Assembly (NCBI GenBank): GCA_910579505.1
Contig: CAJTTZ010000010.1
Coordinates: forward strand, 62,001 to 126,000
Length of the DNA: 64,000 nucleotides
From: an uncultured Lachnospiraceae bacterium
GTDB taxonomy: Bacteria; Bacillota; Clostridia; Lachnospirales; Lachnospiraceae
Direction: 5' to 3'
In this document: one piece after another, positions 16,972 to 25,512 of the stretch
How the letters are laid out: the number at the start of each line of letters is the position of its first letter
Numbering within the stretch: position 1 is the stretch's first letter
Translations under genes and position numbers: made by a program
The notes under the pieces: model-generated
Seen by the model: the letters and a program-made list of their open reading frames with translations, nothing else
Databases searched by the model: none
Told to the model about the DNA's origin: nothing

Positions 16972-18516
16972 TTATTTCACTAACAGAGATTTCCCCGTCA
17001 TCTCTACAGGCTGTTCCCTGCCCATCAGTTCGATGATCGTGGGCACGATATCCGCAAGGCATCCGCCCTCGCGCAGCTTGTAAGCGGGATCTGCATTGAC
17101 CAGAATAAAGGGCACAGGATTCGTGGTATGCGCCGTGAAAGGTGCACCGGTCTCCTCGTCGATAAGCTGCTCCGCGTTGCCGTGGTCCGCGCAGATAAAC
17201 AACACGCCGTCCACCTCTTTGATGGCATCGACCGCCTTGCCAACGCACTCGTCCACAGCCTCAACAGCCTTGATCGCCGCCTCCTGTACGCCGGTATGTC
17301 CAACCATGTCAGGATTCGCAAAGTTAATGATAATCACGTCGTACGTGCCGGACTTGATCGCCTCCACCAGCTTGTCGCACACCTCGTAAGCGCTCATCTG
17401 GGGCTTTAAGTCATAGGTCGCCACATCTTTGGGGGAATTGACCAGAATACGGGTCTCGCCTTCGTTGGGCTCCTCCACGCCGCCGTTGAAGAAGAAAGTC
17501 ACATGCGCGTACTTCTCCGTCTCAGCGATTCTCGCCTGTTTCATGCCGTTCGCCGCAAGCCACTCGCCGAACGTATTGGTAACGGAAATCTTGTGGAACG
17601 CCACCTCTTTGTTGGGAATGGTGGGATCGTAGTCGGAAAAGCACACATAAGTCAGATCCAGCCTCTTCTCTCTGGCAAAGCCCTTGAAATCGTCGTCACA
17701 GAAGCTTCTGGTGATCTCTCTTGCCCTGTCAGGGCGGAAGTTAAAGAAGATCACAGAATCCCCGTCCTTGATTGTGGCAACAGGCGCGCCGTCCTTCATA
17801 ACCACCGTGGGCTTCACAAACTCGTCCGTCTCGTCCCTGTCATAGGAAGCCTGAATCCCTGCAGGACCGCTCTGCGCTTTAAGCCCCTCGCCTTTGGTGA
17901 GCGCAAGATACGCCTTCTCCACCCTGTCGTAGTTATTGTCACGGTCCATCGCGTAGTAGCGTCCCGTCACGGTAGCCACCTCGCCTACGCCGATTTTTTT
18001 CATCTCGGCTTCCAGGTCCTCCACATAACCCTTACCGCTTGCCGGAGGGGTATCCCTTCCGTCGAGGAATGCGTGAACGTAAACCTTGGACAGGCCGTTT
18101 CTCTTAGCCAGTTCCAGCAGACCGTAGAGGTGGGTGTTGTGGCTGTGTACGCCGCCGTCTGATAAAAGCCCGAACATGTGCAGTGCGGAATCGTTCTTCC
18201 TGCAGTTGTTCACCGCGTCAAGCAGAGCCGGATTCTCAAAAAAGGTACCGTCCTGAATCTCCTTGGTAATTCTGGTAAGCTCCTGATACACGATGCGCCC
18301 CGCGCCCATGTTCAGGTGTCCCACCTCGGAGTTGCCCATCTGCCCGTCGGGCAGTCCAACCGCCATACCGCTGGCATTTCCTTTCACGAAAGGGCACTCA
18401 GCCATCAGTTTGTCCATCACCGGCGTCTTCGCCAGCGCAACCGCGTTTCCTTCCGTCTTCTCGTTCAGGCCATAGCCGTCCAAAATCATCAATACTGCCG
18501 GTTTTTTTGTTCCCAT
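16972..18516 (-). CDS. gpmI: 2,3-bisphosphoglycerate-independent phosphoglycerate mutase
   Basis: Interconverts 3- and 2-phosphoglycerate in glycolysis, using two Mn ions and a phosphoserine. Visible motifs: LMILDGYG (metal Asp13), GQMGNSEVGHLNMGAGR with the phosphorylated serine at residue 63, HLYGLLE, FLDGRDTPP, GRYYAMDRD, FFNFRPDRARE, CFSDYDP, NFANPDMVGHTG and CADHGNAEQ. Full length at 514 residues. AAGGAGAAACATGTC precedes the ATG. Has its own strong promoter and is transcribed alone. Confidence 0.97.
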   Translation of the reverse strand: MGTKKPAVLMILDGYGLNEKTEGNAVALAKTPVMDKLMAECPFVKGNASGMAVGLPDGQMGNSEVGHLNMGAGRIVYQELTRITKEIQDGTFFENPALLDAVNNCRKNDSALHMFGLLSDGGVHSHNTHLYGLLELAKRNGLSKVYVHAFLDGRDTPPASGKGYVEDLEAEMKKIGVGEVATVTGRYYAMDRDNNYDRVEKAYLALTKGEGLKAQSGPAGIQASYDRDETDEFVKPTVVMKDGAPVATIKDGDSVIFFNFRPDRAREITRSFCDDDFKGFAREKRLDLTYVCFSDYDPTIPNKEVAFHKISVTNTFGEWLAANGMKQARIAETEKYAHVTFFFNGGVEEPNEGETRILVNSPKDVATYDLKPQMSAYEVCDKLVEAIKSGTYDVIIINFANPDMVGHTGVQEAAIKAVEAVDECVGKAVDAIKEVDGVLFICADHGNAEQLIDEETGAPFTAHTTNPVPFILVNADPAYKLREGGCLADIVPTIIELMGREQPVEMTGKSLLVK

Positions 18517-18599
18517 GACATGTTTCTCCTTTTCTATTTCCTTCTTGCTCTTTTATTTTGTCACTCTGCGGCAAAATATATCTTGCCTGCCACAGACTT

Positions 18600-18628
18600 A
18601 TTATAGCTGTTTTATAAAAAAGTGTAAA
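18600..18628 (-). promoter_or_regulatory. Sigma-A promoter of gpmI
   Basis: On the minus strand TTTACA, 17 bases, TATAAT, about 85 bases before the gpmI start. Near-consensus spacing and -10. Confidence 0.8.
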
Positions 18629-18674
18629 GTTATGCCGCTTGTTTTTCTCTTTTCCCCATTATATAATCACAACT

Positions 18675-19271
18675 ATGAAAAACATACACCGCATCAAATA
18701 CCAGAGTAAACTATATGAACTGCCCTACGAGGTAATTTACAGCCGCCGGCAGACATGCGCCGTCAGCATTTCCGCGGACGGGAAGATCGCCCTGCGCCTG
18801 CCCCTTGGCACCTCCGAAGCGCAGATCAACCGCCTTCTGCTGGACAAGCAGCACTGGATTATCACCCATTATCTGGAAGCCGTAAGCCGCAGCAAAAACC
18901 GTTCCGTATCCGACCTGACGGACACCCAGCGCGCCGCCCTCGAAAAGCGCTATATCGACGCCGCCAAGGCATATTTCCCGAAACGCGCCGCCTATTTTCT
19001 CCCGCTCACGGGCGGAAACTTTAACCGCATCACCATCCGCGACCAGAAGACCCGCTGGGGAAGCTGCAGCGCGAGGGGCACCCTGTCCTTCAACTGGCGG
19101 CTCATGCTGGCGCCGCCTGCGGTCCTGGACTATGTGGTGGTCCATGAACTATGCCATCTGACCCACATGGACCACTCAAAAGCGTTCTGGGCGCTTGTGG
19201 AAAGCGTCTGCCCCGACTACCGCACCCACCGCAGATGGCTGAAAGAGCACGGGCAGGAGCTTATCCTCTAA
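18675..19271 (+). CDS. YgjP/WrpA-type (DUF45) zinc metallopeptidase
   Basis: A 198-residue cytosolic protein with the M48-like zinc motif VVHELCHLTHMDHSKAFW and the preceding QKTRWGSCSARGTLSFNWRL, both diagnostic of the YgjP (DUF45) family. Peptidase activity is predicted by the HExxH; physiological substrate is unknown. The chosen ATG gives the typical short N-terminus but I see no good ribosome-binding site before it, so the start is uncertain. Convergent with the helicase gene; the two stop codons overlap by four bases. Confidence 0.85.
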   Translation: MKNIHRIKYQSKLYELPYEVIYSRRQTCAVSISADGKIALRLPLGTSEAQINRLLLDKQHWIITHYLEAVSRSKNRSVSDLTDTQRAALEKRYIDAAKAYFPKRAAYFLPLTGGNFNRITIRDQKTRWGSCSARGTLSFNWRLMLAPPAVLDYVVVHELCHLTHMDHSKAFWALVESVCPDYRTHRRWLKEHGQELIL

Positions 19272-21061
19272 TCAAACTTTGTTTTGATCCGCAGACCGCC
19301 GTAGCGCGGTTCAAAATCAGACTCCCTTTTATACGCCGCGCTGCCGTCGCGCCTGACGTCCTTGGGCTTCCCGTTTGCAAATCTGCCCCTATCCCGGTTC
19401 TTCTCCCCCTTAGTCGAAAAACCGCCTTTTTCAATACGGCCGCCTTTTTTGTCGCCTTCCCTACCGCTTCCTGCGTTCTTTACAATGTCTTTTCCGCCCT
19501 TTGTCCCGTAGCTTCCCTTGCCCTTATCGCTCCTGCCGCCGGGCTTTTTGCCGTAACCGCTCCTGTTCCTGTCGCCGCCTTTATTCTTATCGGCGCCCCT
19601 GCTGCCCCTGACGGGTCTCTTTTCAAACAAAAACTTCTCCGTGCGGATGTCCTCGATCTCATCCCCCAGCTTCATCTTCATAAACGCCGCCGCAATCTGC
19701 GTGGCGCTGTACTGCCCCAATGCCACAGCGTCAAGAATATATTCAGCCGCCCTGCTGATATCCTCGTTTTCAATCACAGCCACGGCTTCCTTCAATATCT
19801 TTTCCGCTTTCCTTGCCGTGATATCCGCCGCGCTCGGCACTTTGCGCTCCTTGATCTTCGTGTGGCAGATGCGCTCGATATCCCGGATTTTATAAGCCTC
19901 CCTGCCGACTACCAGCGTAAAGGATCTTCCCGTCTTGCCCGCACGGCCGGTCCTGCCGATACGGTGCACATAGTATTCGATATCCTCCGGCACGTCAAAA
20001 TTGTAAACCGCTTCCACATCGCTCACATCAATGCCTCTGGCCGCCACGTCGGTTGCAATCAGGATATTCGTTTTGCCGCTGCGGAACAGGTTCATCACCG
20101 TATCCCTCTGCCCCTGCGTCAGGTCGCCGTGAAGCCCTTCCACCTCATAGCCCCTGCCCTTCAAATGCTCCGTCAGCTCATCCACCATCCGCTTCGTATT
20201 GCAGAAAATCAGCGCCCGTCCCGGCGTATAATAATCTATCAGGCGGCAGAGCACTTCTTCCTTATCCTGTTTGCGCACCTGATAGTAAGCCTGCTTGATC
20301 AGAGGGATCGTAACCTCCTTCGGCGTCATCTTGACATAAGCCGCGTCTTTCTGGTAGGTCTTTGTAATGTCCAGAATCGGTTTCGGCATCGTGGCAGAAA
20401 AGAGCCCTGTCTGCCGTTCTTCCGGCATCCCTTTTAAAATCGTCTCAATATCCTCCCGAAAGCCCATGTTCAGCATTTCGTCCGCCTCGTCAAGCACCAC
20501 TGTATGCACCTGGTCCATCTTAAGCGTATGTCTGCGCATATGGTCCATTACGCGCCCCGGCGTTCCCACCACGATCTGCACGCCTGCCTTTAAATTCTTA
20601 ATCTGCTTGTAGATTTCCTGACCGCCGTAAACCGGGAGCACCTTGATCCCGTTCATATACTTGGCAAACTTTCGGAGCTCATCCGCCGCCTGCATGGCAA
20701 GCTCTCTTGTGGGACATAAAATTACCGCCTGCAGGGAACGGTTCTCCGGGTTGATCTTTTGCAGGATCGGAATGCCGAATGCCGCCGTCTTTCCCGTACC
20801 TGTCTGCGCCTGCCCGATAATGTCACGCCCCGTCATAAAGAGCGGAATCGCCTGCTCCTGAATGGGCGTCATATGCTCGAAGCCAAGCTCCTTCACCGCC
20901 CGCAGAATCCTGCTGTCTATCCCTGCGTCCTCGTAGCACAGCCCCTCTTTTTGTTCTTCCCCTTCTGTCCCGGCACTGCCGTCATAGCGGTTCGCCGTCA
21001 GAATCTCCTTCTCCAGAAAGGCGTCAAATTGTTCGTTTTTCTTCTTTTTCTCTTTGCTCAT
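19268..21061 (-). CDS. DEAD-box ATP-dependent RNA helicase (CshA/DeaD type)
   Basis: A 597-residue RNA helicase. Motifs: Q motif (GFEHMTPIQEQAIP), I AQTGTGKT, Ia PTRELA, II VLDEAD, III FSATM, IV IFCNTKR, V ATDVAARGIDV, VI HRIGRTGRAGKTG. A dimerisation/RNA-binding region follows (about 400-490), then a tail of roughly 100 residues rich in Gly, Lys, Arg and Asp typical of DeaD/CshA proteins that act in ribosome assembly, mRNA turnover and cold adaptation. Start with GAGGAAAAC upstream. Confidence 0.93.
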   Translation of the reverse strand: MSKEKKKKNEQFDAFLEKEILTANRYDGSAGTEGEEQKEGLCYEDAGIDSRILRAVKELGFEHMTPIQEQAIPLFMTGRDIIGQAQTGTGKTAAFGIPILQKINPENRSLQAVILCPTRELAMQAADELRKFAKYMNGIKVLPVYGGQEIYKQIKNLKAGVQIVVGTPGRVMDHMRRHTLKMDQVHTVVLDEADEMLNMGFREDIETILKGMPEERQTGLFSATMPKPILDITKTYQKDAAYVKMTPKEVTIPLIKQAYYQVRKQDKEEVLCRLIDYYTPGRALIFCNTKRMVDELTEHLKGRGYEVEGLHGDLTQGQRDTVMNLFRSGKTNILIATDVAARGIDVSDVEAVYNFDVPEDIEYYVHRIGRTGRAGKTGRSFTLVVGREAYKIRDIERICHTKIKERKVPSAADITARKAEKILKEAVAVIENEDISRAAEYILDAVALGQYSATQIAAAFMKMKLGDEIEDIRTEKFLFEKRPVRGSRGADKNKGGDRNRSGYGKKPGGRSDKGKGSYGTKGGKDIVKNAGSGREGDKKGGRIEKGGFSTKGEKNRDRGRFANGKPKDVRRDGSAAYKRESDFEPRYGGLRIKTKFD

Positions 21062-21133
21062 GTTTTCCTCATTCTCTCATTCAGATTTTATTGCCTTATG
21101 CATGTCTGCGCCGTTTTCCTGCTCTGCTCATCG

Positions 21134-21172
21134 CGCAAAAAGCGCTGCCAGCTTTTGAGGCATGGCAGCACC
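21134..21172 (-). terminator. Rho-independent terminator of mecA
   Basis: Minus strand: GCTGCCA, 12-base loop, TGGCAGC, then GCTTTTTGC. It lies between mecA and the helicase gene. Confidence 0.7.
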
Positions 21173-21215
21173 TGTCAACCACTCTCTGTTTCATTTTACG
21201 CGTTCATGTACCTTT

Positions 21216-21875
21216 TTAAGCACGGTATATCCTGCGCAGCCTGCTCACTGCCCGGTCCCTGATCAGGCACTCGCCATGTTCTTCCAGATACTGCATCCGC
21301 TCCTCGGAAACCGCGATCAGATTTCCAAACTCCACCGCCTGGGCGCTTATTCTGTTAAACGACTTATAGGAAAGCCTGTTTTTCTCAAGCACCAGATAAT
21401 ATTCTTCGCCCTCTTTAAACAGATGGCTTTTTACAGAGTATGTACTCGGAATCGTGGCAGCGTACTGCATGGTCTGATGCAGGGTGCAAAAGACAAACAT
21501 CCGACGGTTTTCATCAAATCCCCCCGTCTTCTGCGCTGTCTGCTGCGCCCGTTCCTCCTGCTCGGCAAGCTCCGCGCTGAACTCCTGCAGGACCTCTTTT
21601 AAGTTCTGCAGCATTTCCTTAAATGCCGCCGGGCCCTCATCTGTAAAAGTCACAACAAGGCCGTTGTCCTTAAGCGGCGTGATCTGCATCGCAATATTGC
21701 CATTGCTGATCTGGTAACCCACCTCGTCGTGCGCCCGCTCTATGATATCCCTCAGGAACTCTTCGCCTCTTTCATTGCGCTCAAAGATATCCGATAACGC
21801 AAGTCCGTACTCCGCCATGTCGTCCGCTGAGACAATACACTGTACTGTCGCATCATTGATCTTCTTATATTTCAT
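21216..21875 (-). CDS. mecA: Adaptor protein MecA
   Basis: A 219-residue adaptor that in Firmicutes delivers substrates (for example ComK, RpoS-like regulators, misfolded proteins) to the ClpC-ClpP protease. The N-terminal substrate-binding part (YGLALSDIFERNERGEEFLRDI) and C-terminal ClpC-binding domain (YSVKSHLFKEGEEYYLVLEKNRL) are both recognisable, separated by a glutamate/glutamine-rich linker. Length is normal. GAGGTCAGAAAACAC precedes the ATG. Monocistronic between two hairpins. Confidence 0.9.
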   Translation of the reverse strand: MKYKKINDATVQCIVSADDMAEYGLALSDIFERNERGEEFLRDIIERAHDEVGYQISNGNIAMQITPLKDNGLVVTFTDEGPAAFKEMLQNLKEVLQEFSAELAEQEERAQQTAQKTGGFDENRRMFVFCTLHQTMQYAATIPSTYSVKSHLFKEGEEYYLVLEKNRLSYKSFNRISAQAVEFGNLIAVSEERMQYLEEHGECLIRDRAVSRLRRIYRA

Positions 21876-21993
21876 GTGTTTTCTGACCTCGCTAAAATAT
21901 GAACACTTTTACACCCGCAGTGCTTCGCCTTCGCTCTCTCCCGCAGTGCGCGCTCGCAAAACCTTCGGTTGCCTTCGCGGAGATTATACCACA

Positions 21994-22030
21994 AAGAAAC
22001 GCAATAAGAAAGAATCTTATCGCGTTTCTT
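21994..22030. terminator. Hairpin between blaR1 and mecA
   Basis: AAGAAACGC...GCGTTTCTT with inner ATAAGA/TCTTAT pairs. On the plus strand it is followed by T-rich sequence; on the minus strand it lies after blaR1 and before mecA. Probable terminator. Confidence 0.55.
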
Positions 22031-22092
22031 TTAAAAAACTTTTTATTCGTCCAATTCTTCCCCGTATGGTTCCTCCCCGTTTGTGCCGCTGC

Positions 22093-24354
22093 TTATCGCG
22101 AAATGGAGGCAGGGGCCGGTGGCTGTGTCGGTTTCTCCAGATCCTCCCGTCCCGCTCCCGCCGGGTTTCCTGCCTGTGCGGATGCATTCCCGTCCTTCCG
22201 TTCTGCAAGTTCCCGCTCCTGCAAGGGCGCACTCGCCGCATACGTTTTGTCGATCCGCGGGTACTCCAGCCTAAACCCGGACGCGCTCTCTTCATCCTCC
22301 ACAACCTGTATCGTCAAAAGCGGCAGACCGTCGAACCACAGCCCCTCTACGCCCGAAAACTTAAGGCCTGCCACCAGATGCACCGCCGTTCCCTCATACG
22401 CCGCATCCGAATCCATCTGATAGTCACCCTCATCACCTTGATAATGCAGCGTCTCCTCACCCGGATCGTCTAAAACAAACCCAACCGTGTCTGGCACAAT
22501 CTGCACATCCTCCGTTTCCCAGTCCTGGTACGCGGAAATATCCATCGCACCCAGATACATATCTCCGTCATAGGTCACATGCACTTTGGCTGCCTCCTTA
22601 TCGACGTCAAAGGCCAGATACTCCTTCGCCCACCCGACACAGTCCTCTCCCGTGAGAGTCTTTAGGTCAATCGTACCGCTATCATGGCGGTACCCGCTGT
22701 AAAGCCGCCATATTTCCGTGGTGCCGCTCTCCTCGGCAAGGAGTTTCCATACAAATCTTCTGGGCCATCCATTTTCTGCAGACTCCATAATACGAATATT
22801 TTCGCCGCTGCCATTCAGATAAGAAGCGCACCACGGCAAATCAAGATTGGTCACATCTCCCCCGATCCGCACCTTTATACCCCGAAACCCAAAATTTTCC
22901 GTATACAGACCGTATAGATAAACCAGTCCCCCGTCTTCCCGACAGAGCAGATACCAGCCGTCTTCCGGTTTTTTGCCGCCCTCTCCCTCCTTCCAGCTAG
23001 AATAGGACTGCACGTCAAATTGGCGCTTTTGCAAAAGTTCGGCGTCATCCGTCTCTGCGTAGCAGCGAAGTGTTTCCTCAAAAGCCGCCCGCTCCGCCTC
23101 CCGCAAAGCGCTCTCCTCCAGTTTTTTTATCTGTTCTTCACTAAGCGCAACACTCTCCTCCAGCTCCTTTAACTGTCCTTCGATAAGCTCCACATTTTCT
23201 GCGGTATCGTTTTCGTCTTGCCCTTTCCCGCCTGTTCCCGACGCCTCCAGCTCCCCTGTCCCCTGCACAGGATGCACGCCTTCCTGCTCAGCTGAGGTAA
23301 AAGCACAGCCACAGACCAAGACCACCGCCGCCAGAACCGCTGCCAAAACGGGTCCTTTCGTCCGGCTTTTTTCTGTCAGCGCCGTAATGCGCTCCCTGAT
23401 GTTTCGCTCCCCACCTTCCGTCATGAAAGTCATACCCGGGCATTTTTCTCTGCCGCCCGCGCTCTCCAAAAGGGCAAGAAGCGTCCTGCCGTAAGCAAAC
23501 CGGCTCGCCTCCCCAAGCAGCTTAACCGCTGCCTCGTCGCAGGCAAGCTCGCTGTCTTGTCTCGCTGCGTAAGCCGCCGCCCACACAAAGGGGTCAAACC
23601 AGTAAACCGCCGCGAGCGCGCAGCGAAGAAGCGCCCACAGTCCGTCCCCATGCACCGCATGACAGTATTCATGCGCCAGAATATGCGTCAAATTCCGCTC
23701 CGCTGTGTCAGTTTCCTCTCCTATATAAATGTGCCGCCCGGCAAGACAGGGACTGGGCAGCCCCTTTACCTGATATACTTTTATCCTGCGGCATGAAAAT
23801 CGCTTGGCAAATTGTTCTGGAACCGCCTCCTTTGGAAACAGCTTTCGCTTTCTGTGCAAATACGCGAGAAACCGCCACTTTGAGACAGCCATGTAACCGC
23901 CCACAGCCAAAAATCCAAGGAGCCATAGCGTTCCCAGTACGTCCGGCGCTGTGCGCTTTTCTGATACCTTTTCGCCAAGCACCGCAGCGGGCGTCGTCCC
24001 TTTCTCCTCCTTCATCTGCCCAACCGCTGTTTCCCCGCCTGCGGTCCTCTCCCCGATAGCTGCTCTGCCCGTTTCATCGGCGAGCGCAAGATCCCGTCCG
24101 TCATCCGCTGACGGCTGTCTGTCAGTCCCCCTTCCCACGGAAAGCATCTGTGTATTTTCCCGCGCGGTCTCCGGCATCAGGTTCATCACACTGAATGCGC
24201 TTGCCCCGACAGAGACCGGGACAAGCAGCCTGACTGCCACAAGAAGCCAGAGCGCATAGCGGAGTCTCATGCTGATTTTTCCCATGGTCAGTTTCCGCAG
24301 GGCAAAAACCCCCAGAATCAATACCGTTGATGTGATAAACAGTTCCAGCATCAT
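22093..24354 (-). CDS. blaR1: BlaR1/MecR1-type M56 sensor peptidase
   Basis: A 753-residue membrane metallopeptidase that senses an external signal and destroys its partner repressor. Membrane segments at about 3-20, 32-50, one near 150 and one near 325. The cytoplasmic zinc site is HILAHEYCHAVHGDG, followed by ELACDEAAVKLLG. The extracytoplasmic part (about 345-753) is not a penicillin-binding domain: I see no SxxK/KTG set. It has a Glu-rich helical stretch and then a region like that found in DUF5301-type sensors (LTGEDCVGWAKEYLAFDV). So the signal is probably not a beta-lactam. Start overlaps the blaI stop (ATGA). Confidence 0.85.
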   Translation of the reverse strand: MMLELFITSTVLILGVFALRKLTMGKISMRLRYALWLLVAVRLLVPVSVGASAFSVMNLMPETARENTQMLSVGRGTDRQPSADDGRDLALADETGRAAIGERTAGGETAVGQMKEEKGTTPAAVLGEKVSEKRTAPDVLGTLWLLGFLAVGGYMAVSKWRFLAYLHRKRKLFPKEAVPEQFAKRFSCRRIKVYQVKGLPSPCLAGRHIYIGEETDTAERNLTHILAHEYCHAVHGDGLWALLRCALAAVYWFDPFVWAAAYAARQDSELACDEAAVKLLGEASRFAYGRTLLALLESAGGREKCPGMTFMTEGGERNIRERITALTEKSRTKGPVLAAVLAAVVLVCGCAFTSAEQEGVHPVQGTGELEASGTGGKGQDENDTAENVELIEGQLKELEESVALSEEQIKKLEESALREAERAAFEETLRCYAETDDAELLQKRQFDVQSYSSWKEGEGGKKPEDGWYLLCREDGGLVYLYGLYTENFGFRGIKVRIGGDVTNLDLPWCASYLNGSGENIRIMESAENGWPRRFVWKLLAEESGTTEIWRLYSGYRHDSGTIDLKTLTGEDCVGWAKEYLAFDVDKEAAKVHVTYDGDMYLGAMDISAYQDWETEDVQIVPDTVGFVLDDPGEETLHYQGDEGDYQMDSDAAYEGTAVHLVAGLKFSGVEGLWFDGLPLLTIQVVEDEESASGFRLEYPRIDKTYAASAPLQERELAERKDGNASAQAGNPAGAGREDLEKPTQPPAPASISR

Positions 24355-24773
24355 ATCCGCTCACCATCCTTTCCCGGGACAGCCGATGAGTCCTCCACGT
24401 TCTGCTGCGCTTCTTCGGCGCGCCTCAAAATCTCATAAAGCTCCGCGATCTCCGCCCCGGAAAGCGCCTTTTGCTCTACCATTGTGTTTAACATCAGTCC
24501 CATCCTGCCGTCAAAAACTCTTTCCAGAAACTCCTCTGTCTCCTGTAAAGCCGCCTCTCGTCTTTCGACCTTCGGATAGTACAGTTTCGCACGTTCTCCC
24601 ATCTCATAATAAACAGCGCCCTTTTCCTCCATCCGTTTTAAGAAAGTCATAATGGTATGCTTCGTCCAGCCCGTAGTCTCCTGAAAGCATCGGGTCAACC
24701 GCATAATTGTCTGCGGGGCTTCCTCCCACAGCACATTCATAACCTTCCATTCCGCCTCTGATAATCTGACCAT
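24351..24773 (-). CDS. blaI: BlaI/MecI/CopY-family repressor
   Basis: A 140-residue winged-helix repressor: residues 4-70 (LSEAEWKVMNVLWEEAPQT ... WTKHTIMTFLKRMEEKGAVYY) match the BlaI DNA-binding domain; the C-terminus is the helical dimerisation domain. It normally represses its own operon until cleaved after BlaR1 signalling. Translationally coupled to blaR1 by a four-base overlap. AAGAGGATATTT precedes the ATG. No dedicated resistance gene lies beside the pair, so targets must be elsewhere. Confidence 0.92.
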   Translation of the reverse strand: MVRLSEAEWKVMNVLWEEAPQTIMRLTRCFQETTGWTKHTIMTFLKRMEEKGAVYYEMGERAKLYYPKVERREAALQETEEFLERVFDGRMGLMLNTMVEQKALSGAEIAELYEILRRAEEAQQNVEDSSAVPGKDGERI

Positions 24774-24859
24774 AAATATCCTCTTTTCTTTCCATGACTG
24801 CCGCGCCGCACTACACCTTAGTTACAGACAGGCATCCGAATCGTCTTTCGCCGTATAAT

Positions 24860-24921
24860 GGTTGACGCTTGCCTACCTTGTTTATTCTTATCATAAGCCT
24901 GTTGGTAGTCATATGTCAACC
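24860..24921. promoter_or_regulatory. Interrupted inverted repeat, candidate BlaI operator
   Basis: GGTTGACGCTTGCCTACC (24860-24877) is mirrored by GGTAGTCATATGTCAACC (24904-24921): outer seven and inner five bases are exact complements, spaced by 26 bases. The right arm covers the -35 box of blaI. The arms do not carry the classic TACA/TGTA BlaI box, so the binding protein is inferred from position. Confidence 0.6.
24890..24919 (-). promoter_or_regulatory. Sigma-A promoter of blaI-blaR1
   Basis: Minus strand TTGACA (perfect), 18 bases, TATGAT, about 115 bases before blaI. Confidence 0.8.
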
Positions 24922-25046
24922 TATTGTTTTTTAATATTGTCTGCTTTTATCGTCCTTCCGTTTGTTTTGTCGGACTTTTTGTATTTTTTATGTATTTTTC
25001 AAGACTACTTCCTTTTCATTTTTACTAAAAACTGCTAAAATAGGGT

Positions 25047-25072
25047 TAAGTAAAAGGGATTCCTGCCGATAT
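25047..25072 (+). promoter_or_regulatory. Sigma-D (flagellar sigma-28) type promoter
   Basis: TAAG, 14 bases, GCCGATAT. The -10 is an exact match to the B. subtilis sigma-D consensus (TAAA-N14-16-GCCGATAT); the -35 has one mismatch. Faces the 74-codon gene. Confidence 0.7.
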
Positions 25073-25112
25073 CCTTTACAGAACAAGGAGTTCGCTGTGC
25101 AGTAAAGGATAT
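25069..25112. repeat. 11-bp inverted repeat overlapping the sigma-D -10
   Basis: ATATCCTTTAC (25069-25079) is exactly complementary to GTAAAGGATAT (25102-25112). The left arm starts inside the -10 box and ends about where transcription should begin, so it is more likely a DNA dyad for a regulator than an RNA hairpin. Confidence 0.7.
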
Positions 25113-25166
25113 GGCCATATCATAGTAACGCACAAATATGAATCCAAGGAGGGATCACCGCAATTT

Positions 25167-25220
25167 ATGCAAATGAATGGACTTATAAAGTGGAAGCGGT
25201 TATGGCGGTCACACCGGTAA
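25167..25220 (+). CDS. 17-codon upstream reading frame with strong ribosome-binding site
   Basis: AAGGAGG at 25146-25152 is placed for the ATG at 25167, which opens a 17-residue, basic peptide (MQMNGLIKWKRLWRSHR) ending at TAA. It overlaps the beginning of the 74-codon frame in another register. It could be a leader that couples or limits translation, a frameshifted start of the longer gene, or chance. Confidence 0.35.
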   Translation: MQMNGLIKWKRLWRSHR

Positions 25221-25414
25221 AGAAGACATCTTCTGACAAAAATCGCCAGTCCAAGCAGAACCCATCCCAGGCTTTCGCGAAGAAATTCTTTTCCGAAGTG
25301 CTGGATGAGGCATTTGAGAAGGAGAAGAGTCGAAATATCGAAGTTCGTACCAACGGATATACGAGAAACGCCCTCCCTTTTCAGAATTTTGTGAATTTAC
25401 GAGAATATTCTTAA
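25190..25414 (+). CDS. Small basic protein, function unknown, sigma-D linked
   Basis: About 70 residues, hydrophilic, no membrane segment; begins (M)AVTPVKKTSSDKNRQSKQNPSQAF, with an amphipathic helix FAKKFFSEVLDEAFEKEKSR and a C-terminal NALPFQNFVNLREYS. I do not recognise it. The start is uncertain: GTG at 25190, ATG at 25202, or ATT at 25163, the last being nearest to the good ribosome-binding site at 25146-25152. A sigma-D type promoter upstream and a terminator directly after make it a monocistronic unit, which suggests a role tied to motility; this is inference from the promoter only. Confidence 0.6.
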   Translation: MEAVMAVTPVKKTSSDKNRQSKQNPSQAFAKKFFSEVLDEAFEKEKSRNIEVRTNGYTRNALPFQNFVNLREYS

Positions 25415-25434
25415 AATTGCAAAAAATACAAAAG

Positions 25435-25480
25435 AAATCAGAAACCTCAGTGTGCCTATGCTGCGGTTTCTGATTTTTAT
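25435..25480 (+). terminator. Rho-independent terminator
   Basis: AAATCAGAAACC and GGTTTCTGATTT form a 12-pair stem followed by TTTAT. It ends the small sigma-D-linked gene and may also serve the convergent Rrf2 gene. Confidence 0.85.
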
Positions 25481-25512
25481 TATATGCGCAGTCGCCTGCT
25501 TTTCTTTTGCAT

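Larger units (their letters stand above)
24774..25189. other. Divergent regulatory spacer between blaI and a small plus-strand gene
   Basis: No gene seen apart from the start of a short upstream reading frame. Holds the blaI promoter within an 18-bp inverted repeat, then a sigma-D-type promoter, an 11-bp inverted repeat and a strong ribosome-binding site for the plus-strand gene, listed separately. Confidence 0.7.

Noticed and set aside
16853..17248. Upstream extension of the ytrA frame
   Set aside because: It runs antisense through gpmI and lacks a start signal; the ATG with AAGGAGACATT gives a normal YtrA.
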